Shown here: in pieces, positions 41,891 through 50,293 of the stretch | How positions within the stretch are numbered: the first letter of the stretch is position 1 | Layout of the letters: each line of letters opens with the position of its first letter | Assembly (NCBI GenBank): GCA_035548835.1 | Contig: DASZSB010000168.1 | Coordinates: forward strand, 1-64,000 | Direction: 5' to 3' | DNA from: FEN-1219 sp035548835 | Lineage (GTDB): Bacteria; Pseudomonadota; Gammaproteobacteria; Steroidobacterales; Rariloculaceae | DNA: 64,000 nucleotides | The notes under the pieces: generated by a model | Database searches by the model: none | Seen by the model: only the letters and a program-made list of their open reading frames with translations | What the model was told of the DNA's origin: nothing | Program-made: the position numbers and the translations under genes

Positions 41891-43135
41891 TCAGACCTTC
41901 CAGTGCGCCAGGTAGTCCTGCTGATCGCCGGTCAGCGAATCGATCGTGACGCCCGCCGCGGCGAGCTTCAGCTCCGCCACGTGCGCGTCGATCTCGGCGG
42001 GCACCGGGTGGCAATCGGGCGCGAGGGGCGTCGTGACGACGTGGCGTGCCGCGAGCGCCTGCAGCGCGAAGCTCATGTCCATGATCTCGGCCGGATGCCC
42101 GTCGGCGCAGGAGATGTTCACGATGTTGCCGCCCCCGAGCAGGTTCAGCCAGCGGCCGTCGGGCAGGCGAATCCCCTCGACGTTCGCGCGCAGCCCGCGT
42201 CTTTCGGTCGCGTGCTCCGCCAGTGCGGCGACGTCGATCTCCTCCCAGAAGTGGCCCGCATTCGCGAGCAGCACGTTGTCCTTCAGCAGCGGGAAGTGCT
42301 CGCGCCGCAGCGTGTGGCGCACGCCAGTCACCGTCAGCACGACATCGGCGACGCGACAGGCTTGCGCGAGCGGCAGCACGCGGCAACCGTGCATCAGCGC
42401 GTCCGCGGCCTTCACGGGGTCGACCTCGCAGACCACGACGTGCGCGCCCAGGCCCTGCGCGCGCAGGGCGCAGCCCTTGCCGCACCACCCGTAGCCGACG
42501 ATGACCACGGTCTTGCCGGCGAGCACGAGATTCGTCGAGCGCATGACGCCTTCCCAGACCGACTGGCCGGTACCGTGCACGTTGTCGAACAGGTATTTGC
42601 AGCGTGCGTCGTTGACGAGCACCACCGGGAATTCGAGCCGTCCGGCCCTGGCGCGCGCCCGTGCGCGCAGCACGCCGGACGTCGTCTCCTCGCAGGCGCC
42701 CTGCATCTGCGCGCCGTAGGCGCGATGGGACTCGTGCAGCAGCTCGACGAGGTCGCCGCCGTCGTCGATCACGACGTGCGGCTCGATCTCGAGCGCGATA
42801 CCCATGTAGCGACGCATCTCTTCCGGCGTGGCGCCATGGCGCGCATACACGTGCAGGCCGTCGGCCGCGAGCGCCGCGACGACGTCGTCCTTGGTGGATT
42901 CGGGGTTGCTGCCGGTGACGGCGACGCTCGCGCCGCCGGCGCGCAGCACGAGCGCGAGGTACGCCGTCTTGGCTTCGAGGTGAATGCACACGGCGATTCG
43001 TTTGCCGGCGAACGGGCGCTCCGCGGCGAACCGCCGCTCGAGCTCGCGCAGGATCGGCATGTTGCGGCGCACCCAGTCGATCTTGCGCTGTCCCTCGGGT
43101 GCCAGTTCGGGAGCGGCGACGATGTTCTGCTGCAT
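41891..43135 (-). CDS. ahcY: Adenosylhomocysteinase, short archaeal/Thermotoga-like type
   Basis: 414 residues from the ATG at 43135 (a TTG nine bases upstream is also possible). Conserved blocks: CIHLEAKTAYLALVLRAGGA, IDDGGDLVELLH, CEETTSGVLR, VNDARCKYLFDNVHGTGQS, Rossmann VIVGYGWCGKGCALRAQGLG, VEGIRLPDGRWLNLLGGG and ADGHPAEIMDMSFALQALA. Compared with the usual bacterial enzyme (~465 residues) it lacks the ~40-residue internal insert and the KPxxYRY C-terminal tail, ending QQDYLAHWKV. That shorter architecture is known from archaea and Thermotoga; the archaeal homologue of Methanocaldococcus prefers S-inosylhomocysteine. NAD is the bound cofactor. It heads an operon with the deaminase gene. 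Confidence 0.92.
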   Translation of the reverse strand: MQQNIVAAPELAPEGQRKIDWVRRNMPILRELERRFAAERPFAGKRIAVCIHLEAKTAYLALVLRAGGASVAVTGSNPESTKDDVVAALAADGLHVYARHGATPEEMRRYMGIALEIEPHVVIDDGGDLVELLHESHRAYGAQMQGACEETTSGVLRARARARAGRLEFPVVLVNDARCKYLFDNVHGTGQSVWEGVMRSTNLVLAGKTVVIVGYGWCGKGCALRAQGLGAHVVVCEVDPVKAADALMHGCRVLPLAQACRVADVVLTVTGVRHTLRREHFPLLKDNVLLANAGHFWEEIDVAALAEHATERRGLRANVEGIRLPDGRWLNLLGGGNIVNISCADGHPAEIMDMSFALQALAARHVVTTPLAPDCHPVPAEIDAHVAELKLAAAGVTIDSLTGDQQDYLAHWKV

Positions 43136-43206
43136 GGAGTCCAACCGGAGTTCGAATGCGGAAAGCTTGCACGGATGCGAAGTGCGCGCACGTGCCTGCG
43201 ATGACG

Positions 43207-43236
43207 ATTAATGACTCACTGGTTGGGTATAGGCAA
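43207..43236 (-). promoter_or_regulatory. Candidate ahcY-mtaD promoter
   Basis: On the minus strand TTGCCT (43236-43231), an 18-base spacer, then ATTAAT (43212-43207): four matches in each box. Transcript start would be near 43200, about 65 bases before the ATG. Confidence 0.4.
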
Positions 43237-43308
43237 GCGGCAGCGTGCGACCTTTCCATCGACGTGCGGGCGGAGGCGTCGCGCGAGCGCCACAGCAATG
43301 AATTTCTG

Positions 43309-43337
43309 TTGACTCGGTTTTAGTTCGGAGCTACGTT
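43309..43337 (+). promoter_or_regulatory. Promoter of TonB receptor gene
   Basis: TTGACT (43309-43314), 17-base spacer, TACGTT (43332-43337). The -35 has five of six consensus bases and the -10 keeps TAnnnT. Leader to the ATG is about 125 bases. Confidence 0.6.
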
Positions 43338-43468
43338 TCCGCACACTCTGCGAAACCACAAGCGCCACGCAGAAGTGGCCGCGCCGACGACGCACGATTT
43401 TTGGGAGTAACTTTTAGTCCGCGTCTGCTCAGACGTACCGTCCTAACAACAGTCCGGGGGGAATCAAC

Positions 43469-46400
43469 ATGCCACGCCGCACGCGGGGCGCCGATCGGCG
43501 CTCATCGGGATTCATTGTCTCTTTCGAACGTAAGAAGCTCGCGGTCGCAGTAGCGACTGCGCTCGCGGTGCCGATGTTCGGCACACACACGGCCTCCGCG
43601 CAGCAGCAAACGGCGCAGCCGCAGCAGCAGCTCGAGGAGATCACCGTCACGGGTTCGCGCATCGTGCGGCGCGACTACGACGCGAACAGCCCCATTCAGA
43701 CGGTGGACAAGGGCTCGTTCGAGCAGCAGAACTCGATCGCTCTCGAGACGGCGCTGAACAACCTGCCGCAGTTCGTCCCGGCCGCGCAGGGCATGACGCA
43801 GCTGCAGGACCAGAGCCAGATGACGGACAACTTCACGACGTTGACCGCCGGCGCGTCCACGATCAGCCTGCGCGGTCTCGGCGCGAACCGGAACCTCGTG
43901 CTGCTCGACGGCTACCGCGCCGTCCCGATCAACGCGACGATGGCCGTCGACCTGAACTCGATCCCGGCGGCGGCGATCGAGCGCGTCGAGGTGATCACGG
44001 GTGGCGCGTCGTCGGTGTACGGCGCCGACGCCGTGGCCGGCGTCGTGAACTTCATCCTGAAGAAGAACTTCCAGGGCCTCGACCTCGACATTCAGACGGG
44101 CGCCATGCAGAACGGCGCGGGTGCGGAGTCGCGCGCCTCGGCCCTGTTCGGCGTGTCGAGCGCCGACAACCGCGGCAACATCATGGTGGGCATGGAGCTC
44201 GCCAAGCGAGATCCGGTCCATGCGGACGACACGGCGTTCTGGCATGACGCCCTGCGTGACGGCACCACGTACCCGACGCAGCTGATCTACACGGGCCCGT
44301 ATTTCACCAGCAACGCGGCCAACCAGCCGAGCCGGGCCGCGGTCGACGCGATCTTCAACAAGCCCGGGGCGGCCGGCGTCGTGGGCGGAGTCAACGCCAC
44401 GGATCCCACCAGGATCGGTGCAGCCACGAACTTCTACTGGAACGCGGACGGCACGCTGTACACGGGCGCCGCGTCGTTCAGCAACGGCACGACCCCGGTC
44501 GGCCCCGGTGCCACGGCGGGTGCGTACCGCTACAACGGCCCGACGTATACGTCGCGGACCAACGCGAGCGTGCCGGGCGACTACCCGTTCCGCTACGTCA
44601 ACAATGAAGGGCAGCTGATCCAGCACATCCTGCCGTTCGAGGCCACGATCCCGCTGGATCGCAGCTCCGTGTTCGGCCGTGCGAGCTACGACATCTCGGA
44701 CAACGTCAGCGCTTACGCGCAGTTCCTCGGCGTCTCATCGAAGACCCGGCGTTACTTCACGGACTCTCCGGCCGTCGCCGGCTGGGGCATGATCGCGCAG
44801 CACGGCAACGGCGTGTATGCGCCGTCGCTGAACGCGGATGGCAGCACCAACGCGGCGTATCTGCCCGGCGGTCAGTACGGCCTCAATTGCGCCGCGATGG
44901 GCGGCTGCACGAAGTCCCAGGCCTTCCCGGTCTCTCCCGAGCTCGCGGCGCTGCTCGATTCGCGGCCGAACCCCGAAGCCGACTGGAGCTTCAACTACGG
45001 CATGGATTTCGGCGACTTCGGCGCGCCGGGCAACCTGTATCGCTCGGTGTTCAGCGAGTCGCGCACGAATCAGCTGTCGTTCGGCCTGAAGGGCAAGCTG
45101 GATGCCATCGACGGCACCTGGGACGTGGTCGCGTCCAAGGGCGCAGCGAAGCTCGACATCCACCTCGAGGGCTACGCGTCGCTGACGCGCGTGCGCACGA
45201 TCATGGGCTCGCCGAACTGGGGCAAGGGGTTCTTCGCCCAGGGCAACTCCGGCGCACCGGGCTTCGGCTTCTCCGGCGGCATCGCGACATGCACGAGCGG
45301 CGTGCCCGTCTTCGGCGATCACGGCAACATCAGTCAGGACTGCCTGAACGCGATGTACGTGACGCTGAACCACCAGTCCGAGATGGATCAGAAGTTCATC
45401 GAGGGCAACGTGCAGGGCCGTGCGTTCAACATGCCGGCGGGCGAGGCCCGCTTCTCGGCCGGCGTCCACACGCGCACGAACTCGTACTACTACATCTTCG
45501 ATCCGCTGCAGACGGAGAACTCGTTCAACGACAATCCGGAGGGCTTCCCGGCCGACAACACGAAGGGTGAAACGTCGGTCAAGGAGATCTACGGCGAAAT
45601 GCTGCTGCCGCTCGTGAAGGACAAGACGGCGGCGAAGCACCTGAACCTCGAGCTCGGTTATCGCTACTCCGACTACGAGCTGCAGGGCGGCGTGGGGACC
45701 TGGAAGGCCCTGATCGACTGGGGCATCACGGATACGCTGCGCTTCCGCGGCGGCAAGCAGCTGGCCACGCGCGCGCCGAACATCGCGGAGCTGTTCCAGG
45801 CGAACACGCAATCCTGGTCGGTGCAGTTCGGCGGCGAGCCGTGCGCGACCAACAGCAACTTCACGTACGGCGCCAACCCGGCCCGCAACCCGAACGCCGC
45901 GGCCGTGCAGGCGCTGTGCTCGCAGATCATCGGCTCGGTCGCCTCGACGTACTACTCGCCGGCGCAGCAGGCCCAGATCAACCCGGTCGTGTGGCTGCCG
46001 TTCGTGGACGCCACGGGTAACCCGAAGGTCAACCCGGAAGAGGCGAACACGTTGACTGCGGGCTTCGTCTGGCGGCCGAACTCCAAGCACGAGAAGCTGA
46101 ACGGGCTGAACCTGAGCGTCGATTACTACGACATCAAGATCACGGACATGATCTCGGTCGAGGGCGCGCTGACGGTGTACGAGAAGTGCCTGAGCGCGGC
46201 GTCGAACCCCACGTATGACCCGACGAACCCGGCGTGCCTCAAGATCCACCGCAACCCCGTCACGGGAACGGCCACCACCACGACCGTCTCGTACGTCAAC
46301 GCGGCGTACGCCGAAGTGTCGGGCATCGACTTCACGGCGGATTGGCGCACCGACATGGCGGGCGGCAAGTTCGGCGTGAACTTCATGATCTCGTCGCTGC

Positions 46401-46885
46401 TGGACGAGAAGACGCAGGACACGGTGAACGCGCCGGTGATCGACTGGAAGGGCAGCTTGGGCCCGTCGGCGACGACGTCGCTGAACAACGGCGCCTACCG
46501 CTACCGCACGTTCACGACGGTCAACTACGGTCGCGGCGACTGGAACCTGGCCCTGCGCTGGCGCCATCTGCCGACGGCAATCGATGCCGCGCAGGCCGTC
46601 ATCAACTCGAACATCAAGGCGGGTCTTGCCGCACCGGGGACGTTGGCCACGACGCTCGGCGCGGAGAGCACGTACGACGTGTTCGACTTGTCGGGCAGCT
46701 ACGCGATCGGTCCGAAGACGAACCTCCGCTATGGCGTCGACAACCTGTTCGACCGGATGCCGGTCTGCACGGGAGGCCGGAGCGCGGCGGATCCGCATCC
46801 GGCTCCGTGCGGTGGCGAGACGGAAGCGGGCTTCTACGACATCCTGGGCCGCAGCTTCTATGTCGGCGTGAAGGTGTCCTTCTGA
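43469..46885 (+). CDS. TonB-dependent outer-membrane receptor
   Basis: 1138 residues; GGGGGGAA lies seven bases before the ATG. A basic N-terminus precedes the signal KLAVAVATALAVPMFGTHTASA, then a Gln-rich segment and the TonB box region EEITVTGSRIVRR. Plug domain: SFEQQNSIALETALNNLPQF, STISLRGLGANRNLVLLDGY, IERVEVITGGASSVYGADAV. The barrel follows with many strands and large extracellular loops containing paired Cys (GLNCAAMGGC, ATCTSG, QDCL). It ends in YGVDNLFDRMP and RSFYVGVKVSF with terminal Phe. It imports large ligands with energy from TonB; the ligand class cannot be read. The plug type is common in gammaproteobacteria with many such receptors. A terminator follows, and an oxygenase gene is next. 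Confidence 0.95.
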   Translation: MPRRTRGADRRSSGFIVSFERKKLAVAVATALAVPMFGTHTASAQQQTAQPQQQLEEITVTGSRIVRRDYDANSPIQTVDKGSFEQQNSIALETALNNLPQFVPAAQGMTQLQDQSQMTDNFTTLTAGASTISLRGLGANRNLVLLDGYRAVPINATMAVDLNSIPAAAIERVEVITGGASSVYGADAVAGVVNFILKKNFQGLDLDIQTGAMQNGAGAESRASALFGVSSADNRGNIMVGMELAKRDPVHADDTAFWHDALRDGTTYPTQLIYTGPYFTSNAANQPSRAAVDAIFNKPGAAGVVGGVNATDPTRIGAATNFYWNADGTLYTGAASFSNGTTPVGPGATAGAYRYNGPTYTSRTNASVPGDYPFRYVNNEGQLIQHILPFEATIPLDRSSVFGRASYDISDNVSAYAQFLGVSSKTRRYFTDSPAVAGWGMIAQHGNGVYAPSLNADGSTNAAYLPGGQYGLNCAAMGGCTKSQAFPVSPELAALLDSRPNPEADWSFNYGMDFGDFGAPGNLYRSVFSESRTNQLSFGLKGKLDAIDGTWDVVASKGAAKLDIHLEGYASLTRVRTIMGSPNWGKGFFAQGNSGAPGFGFSGGIATCTSGVPVFGDHGNISQDCLNAMYVTLNHQSEMDQKFIEGNVQGRAFNMPAGEARFSAGVHTRTNSYYYIFDPLQTENSFNDNPEGFPADNTKGETSVKEIYGEMLLPLVKDKTAAKHLNLELGYRYSDYELQGGVGTWKALIDWGITDTLRFRGGKQLATRAPNIAELFQANTQSWSVQFGGEPCATNSNFTYGANPARNPNAAAVQALCSQIIGSVASTYYSPAQQAQINPVVWLPFVDATGNPKVNPEEANTLTAGFVWRPNSKHEKLNGLNLSVDYYDIKITDMISVEGALTVYEKCLSAASNPTYDPTNPACLKIHRNPVTGTATTTTVSYVNAAYAEVSGIDFTADWRTDMAGGKFGVNFMISSLLDEKTQDTVNAPVIDWKGSLGPSATTSLNNGAYRYRTFTTVNYGRGDWNLALRWRHLPTAIDAAQAVINSNIKAGLAAPGTLATTLGAESTYDVFDLSGSYAIGPKTNLRYGVDNLFDRMPVCTGGRSAADPHPAPCGGETEAGFYDILGRSFYVGVKVSF

Positions 46886-46913
46886 GCGTACGGCTCTAGG
46901 GATGTGCTCCGAC

Positions 46914-46946
46914 GCGACGGCGAGCCTCTGGCTCGCCGTCGCCTTT
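46914..46946 (+). terminator. Intrinsic terminator after TonB receptor
   Basis: GCGACGGCGAGCC (46914-46926) pairs perfectly over 13 bp with 46930-46942, loop TCT, then C and four T. It separates the receptor from the hydroxylase gene. Confidence 0.85.
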
Positions 46947-47071
46947 TCGGGGGTGCGGCCCCGGGGCGGGGCGCACGGGATTTCCGGCGCGCGCCGGATT
47001 GGTCCGCCCGGCGTCGTTGGGCCATAATCGATTTCGGATTTCTTCCTGCGAAACAGAGCCCTGCCGCCAAG

Positions 47072-48148
47072 ATGGCCAGCGTGCGCCAACCGTTGTCGTC
47101 CGACGTCCTGCGCTCCGAGCAGTGCGATGCCGCGGGCGCGCACGGCGATGCCATCACGCATCTCGCGACGGGCGCGCGCAAGCGCGACGTCGAAGCGATG
47201 ACGCGGCTCGGCAAACGCCTGCTCGTCGGCGACCGCGCACCCTGCCTGCCGAAGGACGGAGCCGGTCTGATCGCCGACGCCAGTGCACGCGGCGGTGCGG
47301 AGGCGGCCGCGGTGCTCGCCGTGCTGTATGCCGTCGGCGCCAGCCGGGGCCACGGTGTCGCCGCGGCCCTGGAGCAGCTGATCCTCGCGGCCGAACGCGG
47401 CTGGGAGAGCGCCCAGGCCCAGCTGCGCGTGCTGGCTGCGGGGCCGGCGGACGCCGATCCGGCCGGGGAGCCCGAGACCGCCGCGGGCGGCACGGGCGCC
47501 TGGCGCCTGCTCGGGCAGCGCGTCGATCTCGCGGCCTGGCAGACGCCACCCGCCGCAGTGGATCTCAGCGACAGTCCGCAGATTCGGTCGTATCCGAAGT
47601 TCGTGAGCCCGCGCGCCTGTCGGTGGTTCATCGAGCGGTCGCGCGGCCGCCTGTCGCGAGCGCTGGTGTACGAGGCGCTGAGCCGGGAGGTCATGGCACG
47701 GCCGACGCGCACGAACACGGCCGCCGTGTTCAACATGACGGACACGGATCTCGTGTTCGTCTTCACGCAGCAGCGGATGGCGGCCTGTCTGGGCGTCTCG
47801 CTGCGCCAGTTCGAGGCGGCCACGGTGCTGCACTACGACGAGGGCGAGGAGATCACCGATCACTACGACTTCATCGATCCGAACATCCCCGACTACGCGC
47901 AGGAAATCGCGCAGCAGGGCGAGCGGATCGTGACGTTCCTGGTCTATCTGAACGACGACTACGCAGGGGGCGAGACTGCGTTTCCGCGGCTCGGCATCGA
48001 GCACAAGGGGCAGTGCGGCGAAGGCCTGTTCTTCGTGAATGCGTTCGACGGGCGCGCGGACACGCGCACGCTGCACGCGGGCCGCACGCCCGCGGGCGGC
48101 GAGAAGTGGATCATTTCGCAATTCGTACGCAATCGCGCGCTGTTGTGA
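47072..48148 (+). CDS. Prolyl 4-hydroxylase-like 2OG-Fe(II) oxygenase with Sel1-like N-terminus
   Basis: 358 residues from the ATG at 47072. The first ~130 residues are helical, with Ala-rich repeats of the Sel1/TPR kind (RDVEAMTRLGKRLLVGD, GAEAAAVLAVLYAVGAS, WESAQAQLRVLAAG). The C-terminal half is a prolyl-4-hydroxylase fold: IRSYPKFVSPRACRWFIE, RTNTAAVFNM, then iron ligands in ITDHYDFIDPN (His and Asp), VTFLVYLNDDYAGGETAFP, and RTLHAGRTPAGGEKWI (second His, with a downstream basic residue for 2-oxoglutarate). Residues for activity seem complete. Cytoplasmic by the lack of a signal. Oxygenases of this class often neighbour TonB receptors in proteobacteria. Target unknown. Confidence 0.88.
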   Translation: MASVRQPLSSDVLRSEQCDAAGAHGDAITHLATGARKRDVEAMTRLGKRLLVGDRAPCLPKDGAGLIADASARGGAEAAAVLAVLYAVGASRGHGVAAALEQLILAAERGWESAQAQLRVLAAGPADADPAGEPETAAGGTGAWRLLGQRVDLAAWQTPPAAVDLSDSPQIRSYPKFVSPRACRWFIERSRGRLSRALVYEALSREVMARPTRTNTAAVFNMTDTDLVFVFTQQRMAACLGVSLRQFEAATVLHYDEGEEITDHYDFIDPNIPDYAQEIAQQGERIVTFLVYLNDDYAGGETAFPRLGIEHKGQCGEGLFFVNAFDGRADTRTLHAGRTPAGGEKWIISQFVRNRALL

Positions 48149-48183
48149 CGCGGGAGCGACGGGCTCCACAAGGGGGAATCGAC

Positions 48184-49185
48184 ATGCACGGCAAACACCG
48201 GATCGGCATCGCGCTCGCAATCATGGCCTTGGCGGCGACAGCCGGCGCCCAAGAGCCCGTGGGTCGAATCCAGTCGCTCTCGCATGCGATCCATGCGGTC
48301 AACGACCTCGATACGACGCTCGCGTTCTATCGCGACGTGTTCGGCATCGAGGGCAAGGCCGTCGACTTCCCGAACCCTGGCGTGCCGCTGCTGACGAATG
48401 CGCCCGGCGTCACATTGCGCCTGTCCATGGTCGCGCTGCCCGGCGGCACGCGCTTCGAGTTCACGCACTTCAAGGGGCTCGAGCGCCAGCCGGCCCAGGC
48501 GAAGTACACCGATCCCGGCGCCGCGAGCCTCGTCCTGTACGTGCGCGACATCGATGCAGTCGCGGCCGCCGCGAAGAAGGCGCACGCCGTCATCGTGACC
48601 ACGGGCGGCGCGCCGGTCGAGATCGCCACGCCACAGGGCAAGACGCGCTCGATCATCCTGCGCGACCCGGACGGGTTCTTCCTGCAGCTCGTGCAGGAGA
48701 CGCCCGCGGCCGGTGCGCCGCAGGGCAGCATCCACCGCGTCACCGTGGCCTATACGATGGAAAGCGCCGACGCGACGAAACGCTTCTACACCGGCATGCT
48801 CGGCGTCGGGCTCGAGGGCGGCGCGGCCTTCGTCAAGGACCCCGCGTTTGCGAAGCTCGTCGGCGCGCCCGACAACGTGGAGTTCCGCAGGCTGAGCGGC
48901 ACGCTGCCGCCCGGAACCCGCGTCGATTTCACGGAGTTCCGCGGCGTGCCGCGCAGCAAGTTCCACCTGCGGGTCCGCGACCCCGGCGCGCCGGCCCTGG
49001 CCATCCAGGTGGAGAACCTCGTGGGCATGGTGGCGCAGATGAAAGGGGCGGGCGTGAACGTGATCTCGACGAACGGTCAGCTGGTCGACTTTGGCAACGG
49101 CGTCCACAACATCTTCGTGGAGGATCCGAACGGCATGAACCTCGAGCTGATCGAGCGGTCGCCGCCGCCAGGCGGCAGCAAGTAG
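48184..49185 (+). CDS. Exported tandem VOC protein (second copy)
   Basis: 333 residues; GGGGGAA lies before the ATG. Signal peptide IGIALAIMALAATAGA. Two VOC domains: residues ~25-165 (SHAIHAVNDLDTTLAFYRDV, ASLVLYVRDIDAVAAAAKKA, IILRDPDGFFLQLVQE) and ~180-325 (VTVAYTMESADATKRFYTGM, NLVGMVAQMKGAGVNVI, IFVEDPNGMNLELIE). The closing Glu of each domain is a usual metal ligand. Layout and signal match the protein at 11530; they are paralogues or the same orthologous group. It sits between the oxygenase gene and a secreted protein of the 19834 family, all on the same strand. Confidence 0.87.
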   Translation: MHGKHRIGIALAIMALAATAGAQEPVGRIQSLSHAIHAVNDLDTTLAFYRDVFGIEGKAVDFPNPGVPLLTNAPGVTLRLSMVALPGGTRFEFTHFKGLERQPAQAKYTDPGAASLVLYVRDIDAVAAAAKKAHAVIVTTGGAPVEIATPQGKTRSIILRDPDGFFLQLVQETPAAGAPQGSIHRVTVAYTMESADATKRFYTGMLGVGLEGGAAFVKDPAFAKLVGAPDNVEFRRLSGTLPPGTRVDFTEFRGVPRSKFHLRVRDPGAPALAIQVENLVGMVAQMKGAGVNVISTNGQLVDFGNGVHNIFVEDPNGMNLELIERSPPPGGSK

Positions 49186-49230
49186 CATGGATTTGCACAG
49201 AGACCACGAGCGGACGAGGGGCAGAGCAAC

Positions 49231-50268
49231 ATGAGACGGGTGTCGTGGGGAACTTGTGCGGCGGCCGCGGTCGTCGCGGCCGCTCTCGGCGCGCAGGCGC
49301 AGACGTCGGCGCCCATTCAGGCGAGCGACGTGCCGCAGCGCAAGAAGGTGGCGCCTCTGCCGCCGCGCGGCACCTACGTGCCGCCGAAGACCTCGTGGGG
49401 CGACCCCGCGATCGCCGGCGCGTACAACAACAGCGACGAGAGCGGCATTCCGTTCGAGCGGCCGGCCGAGTACGCGGGTCGTACGCTCGACAGCTTCACG
49501 CCGGAGGAGCTCGCGAAGATCACGAGGCAGCGCCAGGAGCAGACCATCGAGCGCAATCCGACGCTGTCCGAGTTTCCGGGCGCCACGAGCCCGATGCACT
49601 GGTTCGAGAACTACTTCGCGGCCAACAGCCGGGCGTGGCTCGTCTCCGATCCGCCGGACGGCAAGGTGCCCGAGCTGACGGACGAGGCGCGGCAGCGGGC
49701 GGCGGCACGCGAGGAGGCTCGCAAGGGACGCGGACCGGCGGATTCCTACACGGATCGCAGCCTGTACGACCGCTGCATCACGCGCGGCGTGCCGGGCTCG
49801 ATGATGCCGGCCATCTACGGCAACTCGTATCAGATCATGCAGAGCCCCGACGCGGTGACCATCACGTACGAGATGATCCACGACACACGGGTGATCCCGC
49901 TCGACGGCCGGCCGCACGTCGCGCCCGCGATACGCCAGTACCTGGGTGACGCGCGCGGTCACTGGGAGGGCAACACGCTGGTCGTCGAGACCACGAATTT
50001 CAACGACAGGGTGCCGTTCCGCGGCTCGAGCCAGGAGCTCAAGCTCATCGAGCGCTTCACGCCGCTCGGCCCGGACACGCTCGAATGGTCGGTAACCTTC
50101 GACGATCCGCACACCTGGGCGCGGCCGTGGACGTTCGCCATGAACCTCACGCACGACGAATCGCAGCCGCTGTTCGAGTACGCCTGCCACGAGGGCAACT
50201 ACGGCCTGCGCAACATGTTGTCGGCTGCGCGCGCCGAGGAAGCGGCCGCGCAGAAGAAGGGCAAGTAG
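49231..50268 (+). CDS. Exported protein of the WEGD/LVxET secreted family
   Basis: 345 residues with signal SWGTCAAAAVVAAALGAQA. The mature part has PPRGTYVPPKTSWGDPAIAG, GIPFERPAEY, a Cys in LYDRCITRGVPGSMMPAIYG, YEMIHDTRVIPLDGRPH, ARGHWEGNTLVVETTNFND and ERFTPLGPDTLEWSVTFDD, ending in a Lys-rich tail. This is the single-domain form of the family seen as the C-terminal half at 19834 and partially at 63086. The family is common in secreted-protein-rich proteobacteria and acidobacteria; no biochemical role is known to me. It starts 45 bases after the VOC gene, so the two probably share a transcript. Confidence 0.78.
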   Translation: MRRVSWGTCAAAAVVAAALGAQAQTSAPIQASDVPQRKKVAPLPPRGTYVPPKTSWGDPAIAGAYNNSDESGIPFERPAEYAGRTLDSFTPEELAKITRQRQEQTIERNPTLSEFPGATSPMHWFENYFAANSRAWLVSDPPDGKVPELTDEARQRAAAREEARKGRGPADSYTDRSLYDRCITRGVPGSMMPAIYGNSYQIMQSPDAVTITYEMIHDTRVIPLDGRPHVAPAIRQYLGDARGHWEGNTLVVETTNFNDRVPFRGSSQELKLIERFTPLGPDTLEWSVTFDDPHTWARPWTFAMNLTHDESQPLFEYACHEGNYGLRNMLSAARAEEAAAQKKGK

Positions 50269-50293
50269 GGCGGACGACGTGCGCCGCCGCCGC

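Larger units (their letters stand above)
43136..43468. other. Divergent intergenic region between ahcY and TonB receptor
   Basis: 333 bases without a gene. It holds a strong plus-strand promoter (43309) and a weaker minus-strand one (43207). I looked for an SAH riboswitch in the ahcY leader and could not recognise its conserved core. Confidence 0.6.

Noticed and set aside
43136..43230. SAH riboswitch in the ahcY leader
   Set aside because: I could not find the conserved core or pseudoknot arrangement in the minus-strand leader. A covariance-model search would settle it.
44735..48220. Very long open frame (over 1100 codons) antisense to the TonB receptor
   Set aside because: It lies opposite well-conserved receptor and oxygenase genes, has an Arg/Ala/Val-rich composition typical of a shadow frame in GC-rich DNA, and shows no family motif.
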